The notes under the pieces were generated by a model. The model was not told where the DNA came from, did no database searches, and saw nothing but the letters and a program-made list of their open reading frames with translations. A stretch of 64,000 nt of DNA from the NCBI RefSeq assembly GCF_900116285.1, contig NZ_FPAJ01000002.1, forward strand, positions 649,201 through 713,200. Reading direction: 5' to 3'. Within the stretch, counting starts at the first letter, position 1, and every line of letters begins with the position of its first letter. Source of the DNA: Sulfitobacter marinus. GTDB taxonomy: Bacteria > Pseudomonadota > Alphaproteobacteria > Rhodobacterales > Rhodobacteraceae. Below, in pieces: positions 1 through 8,603 of the stretch. The position numbers and the translations under genes are program-made.

Positions 1-463
1 TCACGATGATGCGGTCAAAAGGGGCCTGTTCTGGCAAGCCAAAGCTGCCGTCGCCAACAATGGCCGTGATATTGGTCAAATCAAGCGCTTCAAAGATTTC
101 GCGGGCTTCGTGGACCAGCCTGCGGTGGCGGTCGATGGTATAGACCCGGCGCGCAAGCCTACTGAGGATCGCGGCCTGATAGCCGGAACCGGTGCCGACC
201 TCGAGCACCTTATCGCGGGGCGAGACTTCAAGCGCTTGGGTCATCAGAGCCACAACGGATGGCTGACTGATGGTCTGCCCGCAGGCAATGGGCAGGGGCA
301 TATCCTCGTAGGCGCGCGCGGCGAACAGGCCACGGATGAAGGGACCGCGGTCGATCTGCTCCATCGCGTTAAGAACACGGGCGTCGGTCACGCCCTTCGA
401 GCGCAAAGCATAGAGGAATTGCATTTTGCGTTCCGCGGCCGAGATGTCCTCTTCTTCGTTCAT
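1..463 (-). CDS. pcm: Protein-L-isoaspartate O-methyltransferase (partial, 3' end outside window)
   Basis: Cytosolic repair enzyme that methylates L-isoaspartyl residues of damaged proteins using S-adenosylmethionine. The minus-strand reading frame from the ATG at 463 begins [13 protein letters not shown] and stays open to the window edge. It gives 154 residues of a family that is usually about 210 long, so the C-terminus is missing. The SAM-binding glycine loop [13 protein letters not shown] sits at residues 86-98, and the acidic end of the next strand (YTIDRH) follows, as in the family. The PCMT signature region [16 protein letters not shown] is at 63-78. The start overlaps the surE stop as ATGA, so the two genes are translationally coupled; surE-pcm is a widely conserved pair in bacteria. 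Confidence 0.93.
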   Translation of the reverse strand, partial: MNEEEDISAAERKMQFLYALRSKGVTDARVLNAMEQIDRGPFIRGLFAARAYEDMPLPIACGQTISQPSVVALMTQALEVSPRDKVLEVGTGSGYQAAILSRLARRVYTIDRHRRLVHEAREIFEALDLTNITAIVGDGSFGLPEQAPFDRIIV

Positions 464-1245
464 GTATTGATGGCTTCTAGGGAGGCGAAGCTATCATGGG
501 CGGTAAAGTCGGCGCGCATGGGGGTCACGGTAATATAGCCGTTCAGGTTCAGTGCCGCATCGGTGTGGGCCGCCGTCGGTATCTGCTGGTCGGCCCCTTG
601 GATCCATAAATACCGACGCCCTTGGGGCGAGACATGCGGGGTGGTGGAAAAACTGGTCTCGCTGCGGATCCCTTGGGGGGCGAGGCGGATACCTTGCACG
701 TCAGCGGCTGCAGTGGGCGGAAAGTTAACGTTATAAAACAAACGGTAGCCGTCAATATGCGCCGGCGTGGCGTCGAGAATGCGGCGGATCACATCCGCGC
801 CATGCTCTGCCGCGGCCTCGAAGGCGTCGTCAAGAACGCGGTTGGCCGGGCCAAAATATTGCGACATGGCAACGGCTGGAATACCTTGAAGCGCGGCTTC
901 CATCGCGCCACCGATGGTGCCGGAATACATTGCGTTTTCAGCAGCATTATTGCCCCGGTTGACGCCTGACAGAACCAGATCTGGAGGGCTGTCTTTCATT
1001 GAATCGTGCAGGGCGGCTAAAACGCAATCGGCGGGGCTGCCTTCGATAGAAAACGCGTGTTTGCCGATCCGTTCAACCATCATTGGACGGGTATAGCTGA
1101 TGCAATGGGCCACGCCGGATTGTTCATAGGCGGGGGCGACTGTCCAGACCTCGCCCGTGGGGCCTGCAATGGTGGTGGCAATGGCATGAAGCGTCTTGAG
1201 GCCCGGTGCGTGGATGCCATCATCGTTGGTAATTAGAATGCGCAT
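460..1245 (-). CDS. surE: 5'/3'-nucleotidase SurE
   Basis: Metal-dependent phosphatase that removes phosphate from nucleoside 5'- and 3'-monophosphates; linked to stationary-phase survival. The 261-residue product has the family length. The N-terminal [11 protein letters not shown] carries the paired metal-binding aspartates (residues 8-9), and [18 protein letters not shown] holds the conserved Asn and the nucleotide-site loop. The TGA overlaps the ATG of pcm by four bases (ATGA), which fits a surE-pcm operon. The region upstream, towards the dehydrogenase gene, holds a copy of the dispersed intergenic repeat. Confidence 0.95.
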   Translation of the reverse strand: MRILITNDDGIHAPGLKTLHAIATTIAGPTGEVWTVAPAYEQSGVAHCISYTRPMMVERIGKHAFSIEGSPADCVLAALHDSMKDSPPDLVLSGVNRGNNAAENAMYSGTIGGAMEAALQGIPAVAMSQYFGPANRVLDDAFEAAAEHGADVIRRILDATPAHIDGYRLFYNVNFPPTAAADVQGIRLAPQGIRSETSFSTTPHVSPQGRRYLWIQGADQQIPTAAHTDAALNLNGYITVTPMRADFTAHDSFASLEAINT

Positions 1246-1298
1246 AATATCCCCTTTGCGCCTTGATAAGCGAGGGATGTGGGCGCGGCAAGGCAGGA

Positions 1299-1334
1299 GC
1301 CTTCGGCGAGGATATTTTTAAGCCAGAGAAGCGG
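1299..1334 (+). repeat. Dispersed intergenic repeat, copy A
   Basis: Reads GCCTTCGGCGAGGATATTT followed by an AAGCCAGAGAAGCGG tail. Copies with nearly identical halves occur at 8437-8472, 14461-14493, 53417-53452 and, in part, 53486-53502. All lie in or at the edge of gaps between genes. This copy runs past the 3' end of the dehydrogenase gene (stop at 1318). Function unknown. Confidence 0.75.
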
Positions 1335-1971
1335 ACAGAGCGGCTAAAATGTCAGCCGCCTGGATGTGGGGGCTGGCCAGATCATCGCGGGATTCACCGG
1401 GATGGAACCGTGCGCGGGTTGCCGTGGGCATGGGCGCGGGTGTCATGATGTGAACCTGCGGACCGATTTTGGCGGCCTCGGCCTGCCATGATCTGGCAAG
1501 GGCGATTTGGGCTGCTTTGGTGGCACCGTAGGCCCCGTAGAACTTGGATCCGACCACCGGATCGTCGAAAAACACCGCTTGACCCGATTGCGCCAGCAAG
1601 GGCGATACATAGGTGATCAGGGTCGAAGTGGCGGTGATGTTGCAGGCCACGGATTTTGCCATGTCTTTGACATCGATATGATCGGTGGGGGCAAGGGGGG
1701 CTGCGTGGATCGCGCTGTGCATCCACAGATCAAGGCTGCCCCAACGGTCATAAATGCCACGGCACAGGGTCGCCATGGCATCGGCGTTTGTGATGTCCAT
1801 GGGGGCCAAGGTGGCACTGCCGCCACGGGCTTGGATGCGGTCATCCAGTTCCTCGAGCGCGCCGGTGGTTTTGGCCACGGCGATGATGTGGTGGGTGTCG
1901 CAGAGCGCTTCGGCCAAAGCAGCCCCAAGGCCGCGCGAGGCGCCTGTGATCAATGCAGTTTTTTGTGTCAT
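1318..1971 (-). CDS. SDR-family NAD(P)-dependent oxidoreductase
   Basis: Short-chain dehydrogenase/reductase, 217 residues from the ATG at 1971. A TTG further upstream (2007) would add 12 residues, RIPPRISPP-like, that do not look like the family, so I prefer the ATG. The Rossmann motif TGASRGLG lies at about residues 9-16, and the YGAYGATKAA segment supplies the catalytic Tyr-x3-Lys. The stretch where the catalytic Ser normally sits reads FFDDPVVGS, so the usual SS pair is replaced by DD. That is odd and leaves the enzyme activity uncertain. The substrate cannot be deduced. The stop lies inside repeat copy A. Confidence 0.83.
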   Translation of the reverse strand: MTQKTALITGASRGLGAALAEALCDTHHIIAVAKTTGALEELDDRIQARGGSATLAPMDITNADAMATLCRGIYDRWGSLDLWMHSAIHAAPLAPTDHIDVKDMAKSVACNITATSTLITYVSPLLAQSGQAVFFDDPVVGSKFYGAYGATKAAQIALARSWQAEAAKIGPQVHIMTPAPMPTATRARFHPGESRDDLASPHIQAADILAALSASLA

Positions 1972-2044
1972 GGGTGGGGATATGCGCGGGGGAATGCGCC
2001 GCGTCAAGGGGGCGCTTGGCCCTGGGGTCGATGGCCGTGCCTCG

Positions 2045-2437
2045 TTAACCTTTGCGGTGATAGGTAAAGGTCAGCCGCGAGAGGTGGTCAATGGCCTGAA
2101 CGGGCAAGCGCGCGCCGATCGTCACGCGCAATGCGCGATTGGTTTCGTAGATAAATTCGGTTGGATAGATGTCGCGTATGATGGCGCTGATCGTCGTTTT
2201 GCAATCGACATACAGTGCAAGGGTTTGCGGTGCGCTGTCTTGCCAGTTCAGCCGCAGCGTGCTGCCTTGGCGCGCGCGCTTTGGTCGCCATGCCGGTTGC
2301 CCCCATTTGAGGCTCTCGTCGAGGGGGCCCACATCTGCGTCTTGTGCGGCCTTGAGGATAAGCGCGCGCATGTCGCAAAACTGATTGCGTGCTGCGGCGG
2401 GCCATGGGGCGATTGTACTGTCGAACGGGTTGGTCAT
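2045..2437 (-). CDS. DUF1801 (YdhG-like) domain protein
   Basis: Small cytosolic protein of 130 residues. The start is set at the ATG at 2437 (MTNPFDSTIAPW), because a longer frame to 2554 would overlap the next gene. The central LKWGQPAWRP and the later GSTLRLNW fit the DUF1801/YdhG fold, an alpha-beta family of unknown biochemical role, sometimes linked to iron chaperone or frataxin-like folds. It lies 70 bases beyond the small gene that ends at 2508, on the same strand, so co-transcription is possible. The function is not known. Confidence 0.72.
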   Translation of the reverse strand: MTNPFDSTIAPWPAAARNQFCDMRALILKAAQDADVGPLDESLKWGQPAWRPKRARQGSTLRLNWQDSAPQTLALYVDCKTTISAIIRDIYPTEFIYETNRALRVTIGARLPVQAIDHLSRLTFTYHRKG

Positions 2438-2507
2438 GTTTGCAGGTTGCACGTGACGGGCCAGGCGATCAAGTGCGGCTGCGGCGGATCGGCGGCGACC
2501 TATGCCC

Positions 2508-2774
2508 TTAAGACGCGGGAAGCTGCAAAACTTTGGCTTTCTGGCCGATGCCAATCACGATGGCGCTGTCGCTGATCGCAGCGAGCGTGCCGCCCGCAAT
2601 CGGGTCGCCCAGTTTAACACGCCTGATTTTGCCATTGCGTTCACGCACCAACGCCCCGGGATCTGTCACGCTGCCGAAAATCCCGATGAGGGACACGGCG
2701 GGCAGGGCGACTTTTTGGGTCGCGAGCGCAATGACTTTGGCCGGGGTCGGCGTGCCAATTTCGTCTGTGGACAT
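2508..2774 (-). CDS. Small conserved hypothetical protein next to purF
   Basis: 88 residues from the ATG at 2774, preceded by AAGAAAGG as a ribosome binding site. No signal peptide or membrane segment is visible. The sequence has the pattern IFGSVTDPGALVRERNGKIR, then KLGDPIAGGTLAAISDSAIVI. This alternation of short strands and GD/GG turns resembles the C-terminal beta domain of PilP/GspC-type proteins, but I cannot confirm homology. It lies 205 bases beyond the purF stop on the same strand. In roseobacters a small protein at this place is common (recollection, not checked). Treat the function as unknown. Confidence 0.65.
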   Translation of the reverse strand: MSTDEIGTPTPAKVIALATQKVALPAVSLIGIFGSVTDPGALVRERNGKIRRVKLGDPIAGGTLAAISDSAIVIGIGQKAKVLQLPAS

Positions 2775-2979
2775 GTCAGCCTTTCTTGTGCGCCATGATA
2801 AGGGCGGCGGGTATTTCAAAGCTGTTAGCAAAGCGGGGACTGGAGCTGAAGGCGTCGTTGCCGCAGCAAGCAAAGACCAGCCTAAGACGTCGGCAAAGCT
2901 TTGCCACGCGTATCCTACGCAAAACAGCGCAGGGGCATGAACCTCTGTGCTGTAGATGTCTGATAATGGGCGGGTACGC

Positions 2980-4464
2980 CTATTCGGCGGCGGGTTTCAT
3001 TTCAAAACCCTTGTCGATCTGATCCGCAGGTCTGACGGGATAATCGCCCGTAAAGCACGCGTCGCAATATTGCGGGCATTCGTCGTTGCGGCCTTCGGTT
3101 TCGCCCACGGCGCGGTAGAGCCCGTCGATTGAAATGAATTTCAGGCTGTCGACTTGCAAATGATCGCGCATTTCTTCTTCTGACATGGTTGCTGCCAACA
3201 GCTTTTCGCGCTGCGGCGTGTCGACACCATAAAAACATGGCCATGCGGTGGGAGGCGAGGCGATGCGGAAGTGAACCTCCTTGGCACCGGCATCAAGGAT
3301 CATTTCCTTGATCTTTCGGCTGGTCGTGCCGCGCACCACCGAATCGTCGACCAGGATAACGCGCTTGCCCTTGATCAGCGCACGGTTCACGTTGAGCTTG
3401 AGACGCACGCCCATGTTGCGGATCTGTTCGGTGGGTTCAATAAATGTCCGGCCCATATACTGGTTGCGGATGATCCCCATGGCATAAGGGATGCCCGATT
3501 GCAGGCTGAACCCGATGGCCGCAGGGGTGCCGCTGTCCGGCACGGGGCAGACCAGATCAGCCTCGACCGGGCTTTCCTTGGCCAACTCGCGGCCGATTGC
3601 CTCGCGGGTTTCATATACAGAGCGGCCACCCAGAATGCTGTCAGGGCGGCTGAAATACACATGTTCAAAGATGCAGAACCGTGGTTCCAACCGACGGAAG
3701 GGGAAATGGCTCTCAACGCCTTTGTCGGTGATCACGACCATTTCGCCGGGCTCAATCTCGCGGACGAAATCGGCACCGATGATATCAAGGGCACAGGTTT
3801 CCGAGCTAAGCGCCCAGCCGTCACCGACCTTGCCCAATACCAGCGGGCGCACGCCCAAAGGATCGCGCACGCCGATCAGCTTGGTGCGGGTCATGGCGAC
3901 AACGGAAAACGCGCCCTCAACCCGGCGCAGGGCGTCTTCCATGCGTTCGGGAATATTGCGCTGCAAGGACCGGGCCATCAAATGGATGATGCATTCACTG
4001 TCCGAGGACGACTGGAAAATCGAGCCGCGTTCAATCAGCTCGCGGCGCAGGGCGTTGGCATTGGTGATGTTGCCATTATGGGCAATCGCCGCACCGCCCA
4101 TGGCGAATTCGCCAAAAAACGGCTGCACATCGCGGATCGCGGTCGGGCCTTTATTGCCGGAGGTGGAGTAGCGCACATGCCCGATGGCCAATTCGCCGGG
4201 CAGGGTTTCCATGATCTTTTGCGAGGTAAAGTTATCGCGCACATAACCAAAGCGGCGCGCAGATTGAAAACCGTCTGTCGGATCATAGCTGACGATGCCG
4301 CCGGCCTCTTGTCCGCGATGTTGCAGCGCATGCAGGCCAAGGGCCACAAAGTTCGATGCGTCGGCGACACCGACAACGCCGAAAACCCCGCATTCCTCTT
4401 TCAGTTTATCGCCGTCATCGGCGTCTCGTAGATACGAGGTGTCAAAAGGATGTGCGGGAGGCAT
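2980..4464 (-). CDS. purF: Amidophosphoribosyltransferase
   Basis: Catalyses the first committed step of purine synthesis: PRPP plus glutamine gives 5-phosphoribosylamine. From the ATG at 4464 (MPPAHPFDTSYL) the product has 494 residues, normal for the family. A TTG at 4476 has a better spaced GGAG upstream and would add four residues; the choice is open. ECGVFGVVG holds the nucleophilic Cys (residue 25) exposed after propeptide removal. VILVDDSVVRGTTS is the PRPP loop, and ECPQYCDACFTG near the C-terminus carries cysteines seen in Fe-S-type PurF enzymes. cvpA, its neighbour in many proteobacteria, lies 1.4 kb away here, separated by an accessory gene. Confidence 0.96.
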   Translation of the reverse strand: MPPAHPFDTSYLRDADDGDKLKEECGVFGVVGVADASNFVALGLHALQHRGQEAGGIVSYDPTDGFQSARRFGYVRDNFTSQKIMETLPGELAIGHVRYSTSGNKGPTAIRDVQPFFGEFAMGGAAIAHNGNITNANALRRELIERGSIFQSSSDSECIIHLMARSLQRNIPERMEDALRRVEGAFSVVAMTRTKLIGVRDPLGVRPLVLGKVGDGWALSSETCALDIIGADFVREIEPGEMVVITDKGVESHFPFRRLEPRFCIFEHVYFSRPDSILGGRSVYETREAIGRELAKESPVEADLVCPVPDSGTPAAIGFSLQSGIPYAMGIIRNQYMGRTFIEPTEQIRNMGVRLKLNVNRALIKGKRVILVDDSVVRGTTSRKIKEMILDAGAKEVHFRIASPPTAWPCFYGVDTPQREKLLAATMSEEEMRDHLQVDSLKFISIDGLYRAVGETEGRNDECPQYCDACFTGDYPVRPADQIDKGFEMKPAAE

Positions 4465-4983
4465 GATCTTGGACAACGGGGCAGCTCCGATTCCGGGAAG
4501 AAGACACGCACTATGTAGGCGCTTGAACGGAGCTTGTCACCCCGCTGTCACATTATGAGACGCCTAAAAGGGTGGCACAGTCGTGATATGGGGTGGGTCG
4601 CAACTTTTGCGTGTGGGAAGGGTGGGGGATGAGTAAGGTGCCGCGCCCGAATTGGGGCGGGATTGCGGGGGACGGTGCTTCTCCGGTGGTATATGCATTG
4701 TTCGGTGCAATTCGCGCGCAATGATTGTTTATGGAGAATGTAGCGAATGGCTGGAAAGAGCCCAGACTGACGGATGCTGCGTTTTGAAGGAACGTCAGCT
4801 ATCATGAAAGCGACCAAAAACCTTCAACAACTGCATGGGTTTTGAACGGGGTTTTTGGCAGCGTCAATCGGGGTATCTTGAGTCTGCTCCCAAAAGGAGT
4901 GTTTTTGGAACACATTCTCAACTTAGGGTAGACCATCAATTCCGTATCGAGTATTCAACAGAAATGTATGTGAGGGCAGTTCA
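4465..4983. other. Intergenic region between purF and the accessory gene at 4984
   Basis: 519 bases with no convincing gene. The purF promoter must lie here, reading leftwards. The right half (about 4690-4860) is AT-richer. It resembles the degenerate intergenic sequence seen often in roseobacter genomes, with short stop-filled frames. A minus-strand frame at 4548-4817 has no domain, no ribosome binding site and an implausible composition, so I do not call it. Confidence 0.5.
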
Positions 4984-5679
4984 TTGAAAAACGTTTTTTT
5001 AGTTGTTGGATTGGTGATTGCCAGTTTTGTTGCCTATAATTTTTACAGCGCTTCTGAGACGCCGAATACTGACGGCATTATAACGGATGTAGACCCTACT
5101 GATTATTTCATCTCGGTTCAGGCAACGCCAATTAGCGATTATGTTGTGTCGTTAGTTGTGACAACAAACATACCCCTCCCTGTGGAAGTTATGGCGGGTG
5201 TTTCAGCAAAGGGTCTAGCGCCAACAGACACCTTCATTGGCGTGTCCGAGCGTATAAAATTAACGTCGCCCGAGCAAACTATCGAACTTGATGGTAGGCC
5301 TGAAAATCTGCCATCTGGCGAGTACACAGCAGATGTCACATTCTATCCTCGTTGGGGTGCGGAAAATGGGACGGAACAAGCTAAAACCATCCAGCACGAA
5401 ATCATTGGTGCGGTTGATGTCACCCTAAGCGGATCAGGCGAAAACAGAGACCAAGCCGATCAACGTAATGTTGCACAAAAATGGGTTATGGAGAACGTTT
5501 CTGTTGGCACGGCTTGGAACGAAGACCAGTTTGTTCAAAGGATGGGGCCGTTCGAGAAATCTGCTTCTACGTTGAACCTCCACGATGCTTTCTTCTTTCC
5601 TGAAGCAGATATGACCATCGTTGTTAGCCGCGTAAATAATACAGTTGCTACATGGCGTTTTGGCGAAGCGACGCATTAG
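4984..5679 (+). CDS. Membrane-anchored hypothetical protein (AT-richer accessory gene)
   Basis: 231 residues starting at a TTG with GAGGG eight bases upstream. Residues 1-19 (KNVFLVVGLVIASFVAYNF) form a signal or anchor helix. The rest is soluble, acidic and rich in beta-prone Val/Thr, so probably periplasmic. Residues about 30-150 read like an immunoglobulin-like beta-sandwich (YVVSLVVTTNIPLPVEVMAG, then SGEYTADVTFYPRW). No family is recognised. Base composition is visibly more AT-rich than the neighbours and codon choice is more relaxed. It stands alone between repeat-rich gaps and separates cvpA from purF, which together suggest horizontal acquisition. Function unknown. Confidence 0.68.
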   Translation: MKNVFLVVGLVIASFVAYNFYSASETPNTDGIITDVDPTDYFISVQATPISDYVVSLVVTTNIPLPVEVMAGVSAKGLAPTDTFIGVSERIKLTSPEQTIELDGRPENLPSGEYTADVTFYPRWGAENGTEQAKTIQHEIIGAVDVTLSGSGENRDQADQRNVAQKWVMENVSVGTAWNEDQFVQRMGPFEKSASTLNLHDAFFFPEADMTIVVSRVNNTVATWRFGEATH

Positions 5680-5690
5680 GAGATTGCTGG

Positions 5691-5725
5691 GAACCGTTCA
5701 AAGGCGACCGTTTCTTGAACGGTTC
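5691..5725. repeat. Perfect 11-bp inverted repeat after the accessory gene
   Basis: GAACCGTTCAA at 5691-5701 is repeated inverted as TTGAACGGTTC at 5715-5725, with a 13-base loop. It begins 12 bases after the stop at 5679. There is no T-run, so it is not a classical intrinsic terminator. It could be a Rho-assisted 3' structure or an operator. Confidence 0.6.
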
Positions 5726-5863
5726 GCTAAACCGGACATTGACGTGACCGTATTGAAGGTCGGCTCCGTCCGCACAGCAGCCATCTAAGATACGGCACAT
5801 TTGTGCAAAGCCCTCAAAGCGCGAATAGCCCCCCGTATGGCAAGCCGATCAAGCACAAACACC

Positions 5864-5894
5864 AAGGGCCGCCCTATTCACGGGGCGGCCCTTT
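5864..5894. terminator. Bidirectional intrinsic terminator candidate downstream of cvpA
   Basis: The arms AAGGGCCGCCC (5864-5874) and GGGCGGCCCTT form a GC-rich hairpin with a short loop, followed by TTTT on the plus strand. It lies 25 bases beyond the cvpA stop on the minus strand and can also end plus-strand transcription coming from 4984-5860. Confidence 0.7.
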
Positions 5895-5918
5895 TGCGTC
5901 GTCTAATTATATCAAGCG

Positions 5919-6473
5919 TTATTCGCCGCAGCTGCCGACGAGGGCTTCGTAGCGGGATGTGATCCAGCCAAGGGCTTCTTCGGGGTTTTGCTCTTCGATC
6001 TGGCCGGTGAACTTGCCAAACACTTGGGCAGAGCGGCTTTCGTCGACGATGGTATAGGTCTGGCCGGTGATCACGGTGTCATAGACAAAGAACGCAATCG
6101 CCACGAGCAGGATGCCGCGCGCGACGCCGAACAGAAATCCAAACCCCTGATCAAGGCCGCCCAGCACCGACCGTTGCACCAGCGACGAAAACAGCGGGGT
6201 GAACAGTGATACCACGATCAAGGCGATGGCAAAGACGATAGCAAATGCGCCGATGATGGACAATTCACAGCTGTCGGCCAGAAACTCGCCCACGACCGGG
6301 ATCTCGGACACCAGCGGTTCGACTTGGGGCGCGAATAGAAATGCCACGACGGCGGCGGCGATCCAGCCGAGGATGGCCATCAGCTCGCGGACCAGACCGC
6401 GGCTATATGCCAAAAGCGCAGACAGGACGATGACAAGCGCCACAACCCCGTCAATGATGGTAAAACCTTCCAT
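5919..6473 (-). CDS. cvpA: CvpA-family inner-membrane protein
   Basis: 184-residue membrane protein with about four transmembrane helices: ITIIDGVVALVIVLSALLAYS-like helix first, then GWIAAAVVAFLFA, then IGAFAIVFAIALIVVSLF, then GVARGILLVAIAFFVY. The GVARGIL segment is typical of the CvpA (colicin V production) family. Its biochemical role is unclear; in many proteobacteria the gene is linked to purF and to envelope homeostasis. The ATG at 6473 has an AAGGAAGG ribosome binding site. It lies just downstream of radA (28-base gap) and ends at the terminator hairpin at 5864-5894. Confidence 0.88.
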   Translation of the reverse strand: MEGFTIIDGVVALVIVLSALLAYSRGLVRELMAILGWIAAAVVAFLFAPQVEPLVSEIPVVGEFLADSCELSIIGAFAIVFAIALIVVSLFTPLFSSLVQRSVLGGLDQGFGFLFGVARGILLVAIAFFVYDTVITGQTYTIVDESRSAQVFGKFTGQIEEQNPEEALGWITSRYEALVGSCGE

Positions 6474-6501
6474 GATCGTTTTGCCTTCCTTGTGGGGGCG
6501 G

Positions 6502-7869
6502 TTAGCCAGCCCCGAATATTTCGCCTACAAATCCGGTTAGATCGCTCATGGTGTTAAGCGTTATGCCGTTTTTGCCCACGGGTTTTCCACCTGCGGGCGC
6601 AATGGCGCTGGTAAAACCAAGTTTTTGCGCTTCTTTCAACCTATTTTCCGTCTGAGTGGCGGGTCTTAGGGCACCTGACAGGCTTATTTCCCCGAAAACA
6701 ACTGTTTCCGCAGGCAACGCTACGTCCTCGCGGGCGCTGAGCAGGGCGGCGGCCACAGCCAGATCGGCGGCGGGTTCGGAAATCTTCATGCCGCCTGCGA
6801 CGTTCAGATAAACATCAAGCCCGGCAAATGGGATGCCGCAGCGCGCCTCGAGCACGGCTAGAATCATCGCCAGACGTCCGCCGTCCCAGCCCACAACCGT
6901 GCGCCGCGCCTGCGAATGGGGCGAGGGGGCAACGAGCGCCTGCAATTCGCACAAAACGGGCCGCGTCCCTTCGATACCCGCGAACACCACGGACCCTGCG
7001 GCAGGTTCGCCGCGTTCAGACAGGAAATGCGCGGAGGGGTTGGTAACCTCGGCCAGCCCTTGGCCGGTCATCTCGAACACGCCGATTTCGTCCGCAGGGC
7101 CAAAGCGGTTTTTGACGGCGCGCAGAATGCGGAACTGGTGGCCGCGTTCGCCTTCGAAATAGAGCACGGTATCGACCATATGTTCGACGACGCGGGGGCC
7201 TGCGATCTGGCCGTCTTTGGTGACGTGGCCGACAAGGATCACCGACACGCCGGTGCGTTTGGCGAAATTGGTCAGCTCATGCGCCGAGGCACGGACCTGC
7301 GACACCGAACCGGGCGCGCTTTCGACGTTGTCGGCCCACATGGTCTGGATGGAATCGATGATCGCCAGATCAGGGCGCTCGGCCTCGAGTGTGGTCAGGA
7401 TGTCGCGCAGGTTGGTTTCAGCGGCCAGTTTTACCGGCGCATCCGTCAGGCCCAACCGCTGCGCGCGCATGCGCACTTGTGCGGAGGCTTCTTCGCCGCT
7501 GACATAGATCGTTTTTAACCCGCTGCGGGCAAAATGCGCGGCAGCTTGCAACAGCAGGGTGGATTTCCCGATGCCCGGATCACCGCCCACCAGAATGGCT
7601 GATGCCGCCACCAACCCACCGCCCAGAACGCGGTCAAGTTCGGCAATGCCGGACTGGCTGCGCGGCGGCGGGGATTCTTTGGTGGTCAGGTCGGTGAGCA
7701 CCATGGCCGAGCCGCGTTTGGCCCCCAGTGTTTTGCTGGGCGGGCCGGCGGAGATGCCTTTGTCTTGCTCAATGGTGTTCCATTCGCCGCAGCCATCGCA
7801 GCGACCGGACCACTTGTTGAAACTCGCACCGCAAGACGTGCATGAAAATGTGACGGGGGTTTTTGCCAT
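6502..7869 (-). CDS. radA: DNA repair protein RadA (Sms)
   Basis: RecA-like ATPase that helps branch migration during recombination repair. At 455 residues it has the full family length. It contains the N-terminal zinc finger (Cys 10, 13, 24 and 27), Walker A GGDPGIGKST at residues 95-104, the RadA-specific KNRFG motif near residue 256, and a C-terminal Lon-protease-like domain lacking a catalytic Ser-Lys role (LDVYLNVAGGMKISEPAADL). It sits in a run alr-pqiA-radA-cvpA on the minus strand with short gaps, probably one operon. Confidence 0.97.
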   Translation of the reverse strand: MAKTPVTFSCTSCGASFNKWSGRCDGCGEWNTIEQDKGISAGPPSKTLGAKRGSAMVLTDLTTKESPPPRSQSGIAELDRVLGGGLVAASAILVGGDPGIGKSTLLLQAAAHFARSGLKTIYVSGEEASAQVRMRAQRLGLTDAPVKLAAETNLRDILTTLEAERPDLAIIDSIQTMWADNVESAPGSVSQVRASAHELTNFAKRTGVSVILVGHVTKDGQIAGPRVVEHMVDTVLYFEGERGHQFRILRAVKNRFGPADEIGVFEMTGQGLAEVTNPSAHFLSERGEPAAGSVVFAGIEGTRPVLCELQALVAPSPHSQARRTVVGWDGGRLAMILAVLEARCGIPFAGLDVYLNVAGGMKISEPAADLAVAAALLSAREDVALPAETVVFGEISLSGALRPATQTENRLKEAQKLGFTSAIAPAGGKPVGKNGITLNTMSDLTGFVGEIFGAG

Positions 7870-7917
7870 GCGCCTTTTTGGCCGACAGCGCGGGCAAGGT
7901 CAAAGCAAAAGAATAGT

Positions 7918-8367
7918 TTAGGTGGCGGCTTCTTGCGCGGGTTGGTTTTGTTGAGTTTTCCGGGCGATCCACAGGGACATCAGGATGCAACCGGTAAAGA
8001 GATAAAGCCCCCAAGCCACTTCGATCCGGCCAAAGCCGATGCCCTTGGCCAGCGTGATATAAAGCGCGATCAAAAACACATCGGCCATGGCGAGTTTGCC
8101 GACGACTGCCAGCGCGGGCAGTGCGCGTGGGCCGAGCAGGTTGAATTGCACCAAGGCCAGCCCCAAGGTTTTCAGGTAGGGTGCGATGAAGGCAAAGACT
8201 GTCACGACCAGCGCCAGAAAAATGTCAGATGCCCAAAGCGCGCGAACCCCGCTGAAAACCGATATTTCAGTTAGGCCAAAGAGCGGCAGCACCCCCGCCC
8301 GCATCAGTGGTGCCGCCCAAGCGATGGGGTAGAGGATGAGCAGGGACAGGTTCAGCGCGCGTAGCAT
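7918..8367 (-). CDS. Single-domain PqiA-family membrane protein
   Basis: 149 residues with four predicted transmembrane helices. The pattern fits half of a paraquat-inducible protein A: first helix LNLSLLILYPIAWAAPLM, then DIFLALVVTVFAFIAPYLKT, then VVGKLAMADVFLIALYI, then VAWGLYLFTGCILMSLW. The K-x-x-M-A-D-V-F motif is characteristic of PqiA domains. Full-length PqiA has two such domains and works with MCE proteins in envelope lipid transport. This single-domain form has no MCE neighbour here, so the role is inferred only from family membership. It lies 48 bases upstream of radA. Confidence 0.8.
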   Translation of the reverse strand: MLRALNLSLLILYPIAWAAPLMRAGVLPLFGLTEISVFSGVRALWASDIFLALVVTVFAFIAPYLKTLGLALVQFNLLGPRALPALAVVGKLAMADVFLIALYITLAKGIGFGRIEVAWGLYLFTGCILMSLWIARKTQQNQPAQEAAT

Positions 8368-8436
8368 GGGGGTGTCTTAAGGCAGGAGGCGCATGCGCGC
8401 CATTTGATTTTTGCGATCTGCTGGATGCAGATCGGT

Positions 8437-8472
8437 GCCTTCGGCGAGGATATTTAAGAGCCAGAGAAGAGG
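8437..8472 (+). repeat. Dispersed intergenic repeat, copy B
   Basis: GCCTTCGGCGAGGATATTTA followed by AGAGCCAGAGAAGAGG. It sits in the gap between alr and the PqiA-type gene. It matches copy D at 53417-53452 at all but one base. Confidence 0.8.
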
Positions 8473-8600
8473 AAGGGCCGAAGCTGTTCGTCGCGGGCAG
8501 TGGACGTTTGGGCGGTGGTGAGCATCAGGGCCACCAACGCGGGGTCAAGTTCGCGGCAGCATGCCGGTTGTGGCGATGTGCGCCACTAGTGCCGTAAGAT
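8473..8600 (-). pseudogene. Possible remnant of a small gene
   Basis: The minus-strand frame from a TAG at about 8587 to a TAA inside repeat copy B has coding-like composition (CRELDPALVALMLTTAQTS, then ARDEQLRPFLFSGS) but no ATG or GTG start and only about 43 codons. It may be the 3' end of a lost gene, or chance. I do not recognise the sequence. Confidence 0.25.
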
Positions 8601-8603
8601 AGA

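Noticed and set aside
4548..4817. Minus-strand frame of 89 codons
   Set aside because: No ribosome binding site, domain or coding-like composition; it lies in degenerate intergenic sequence.
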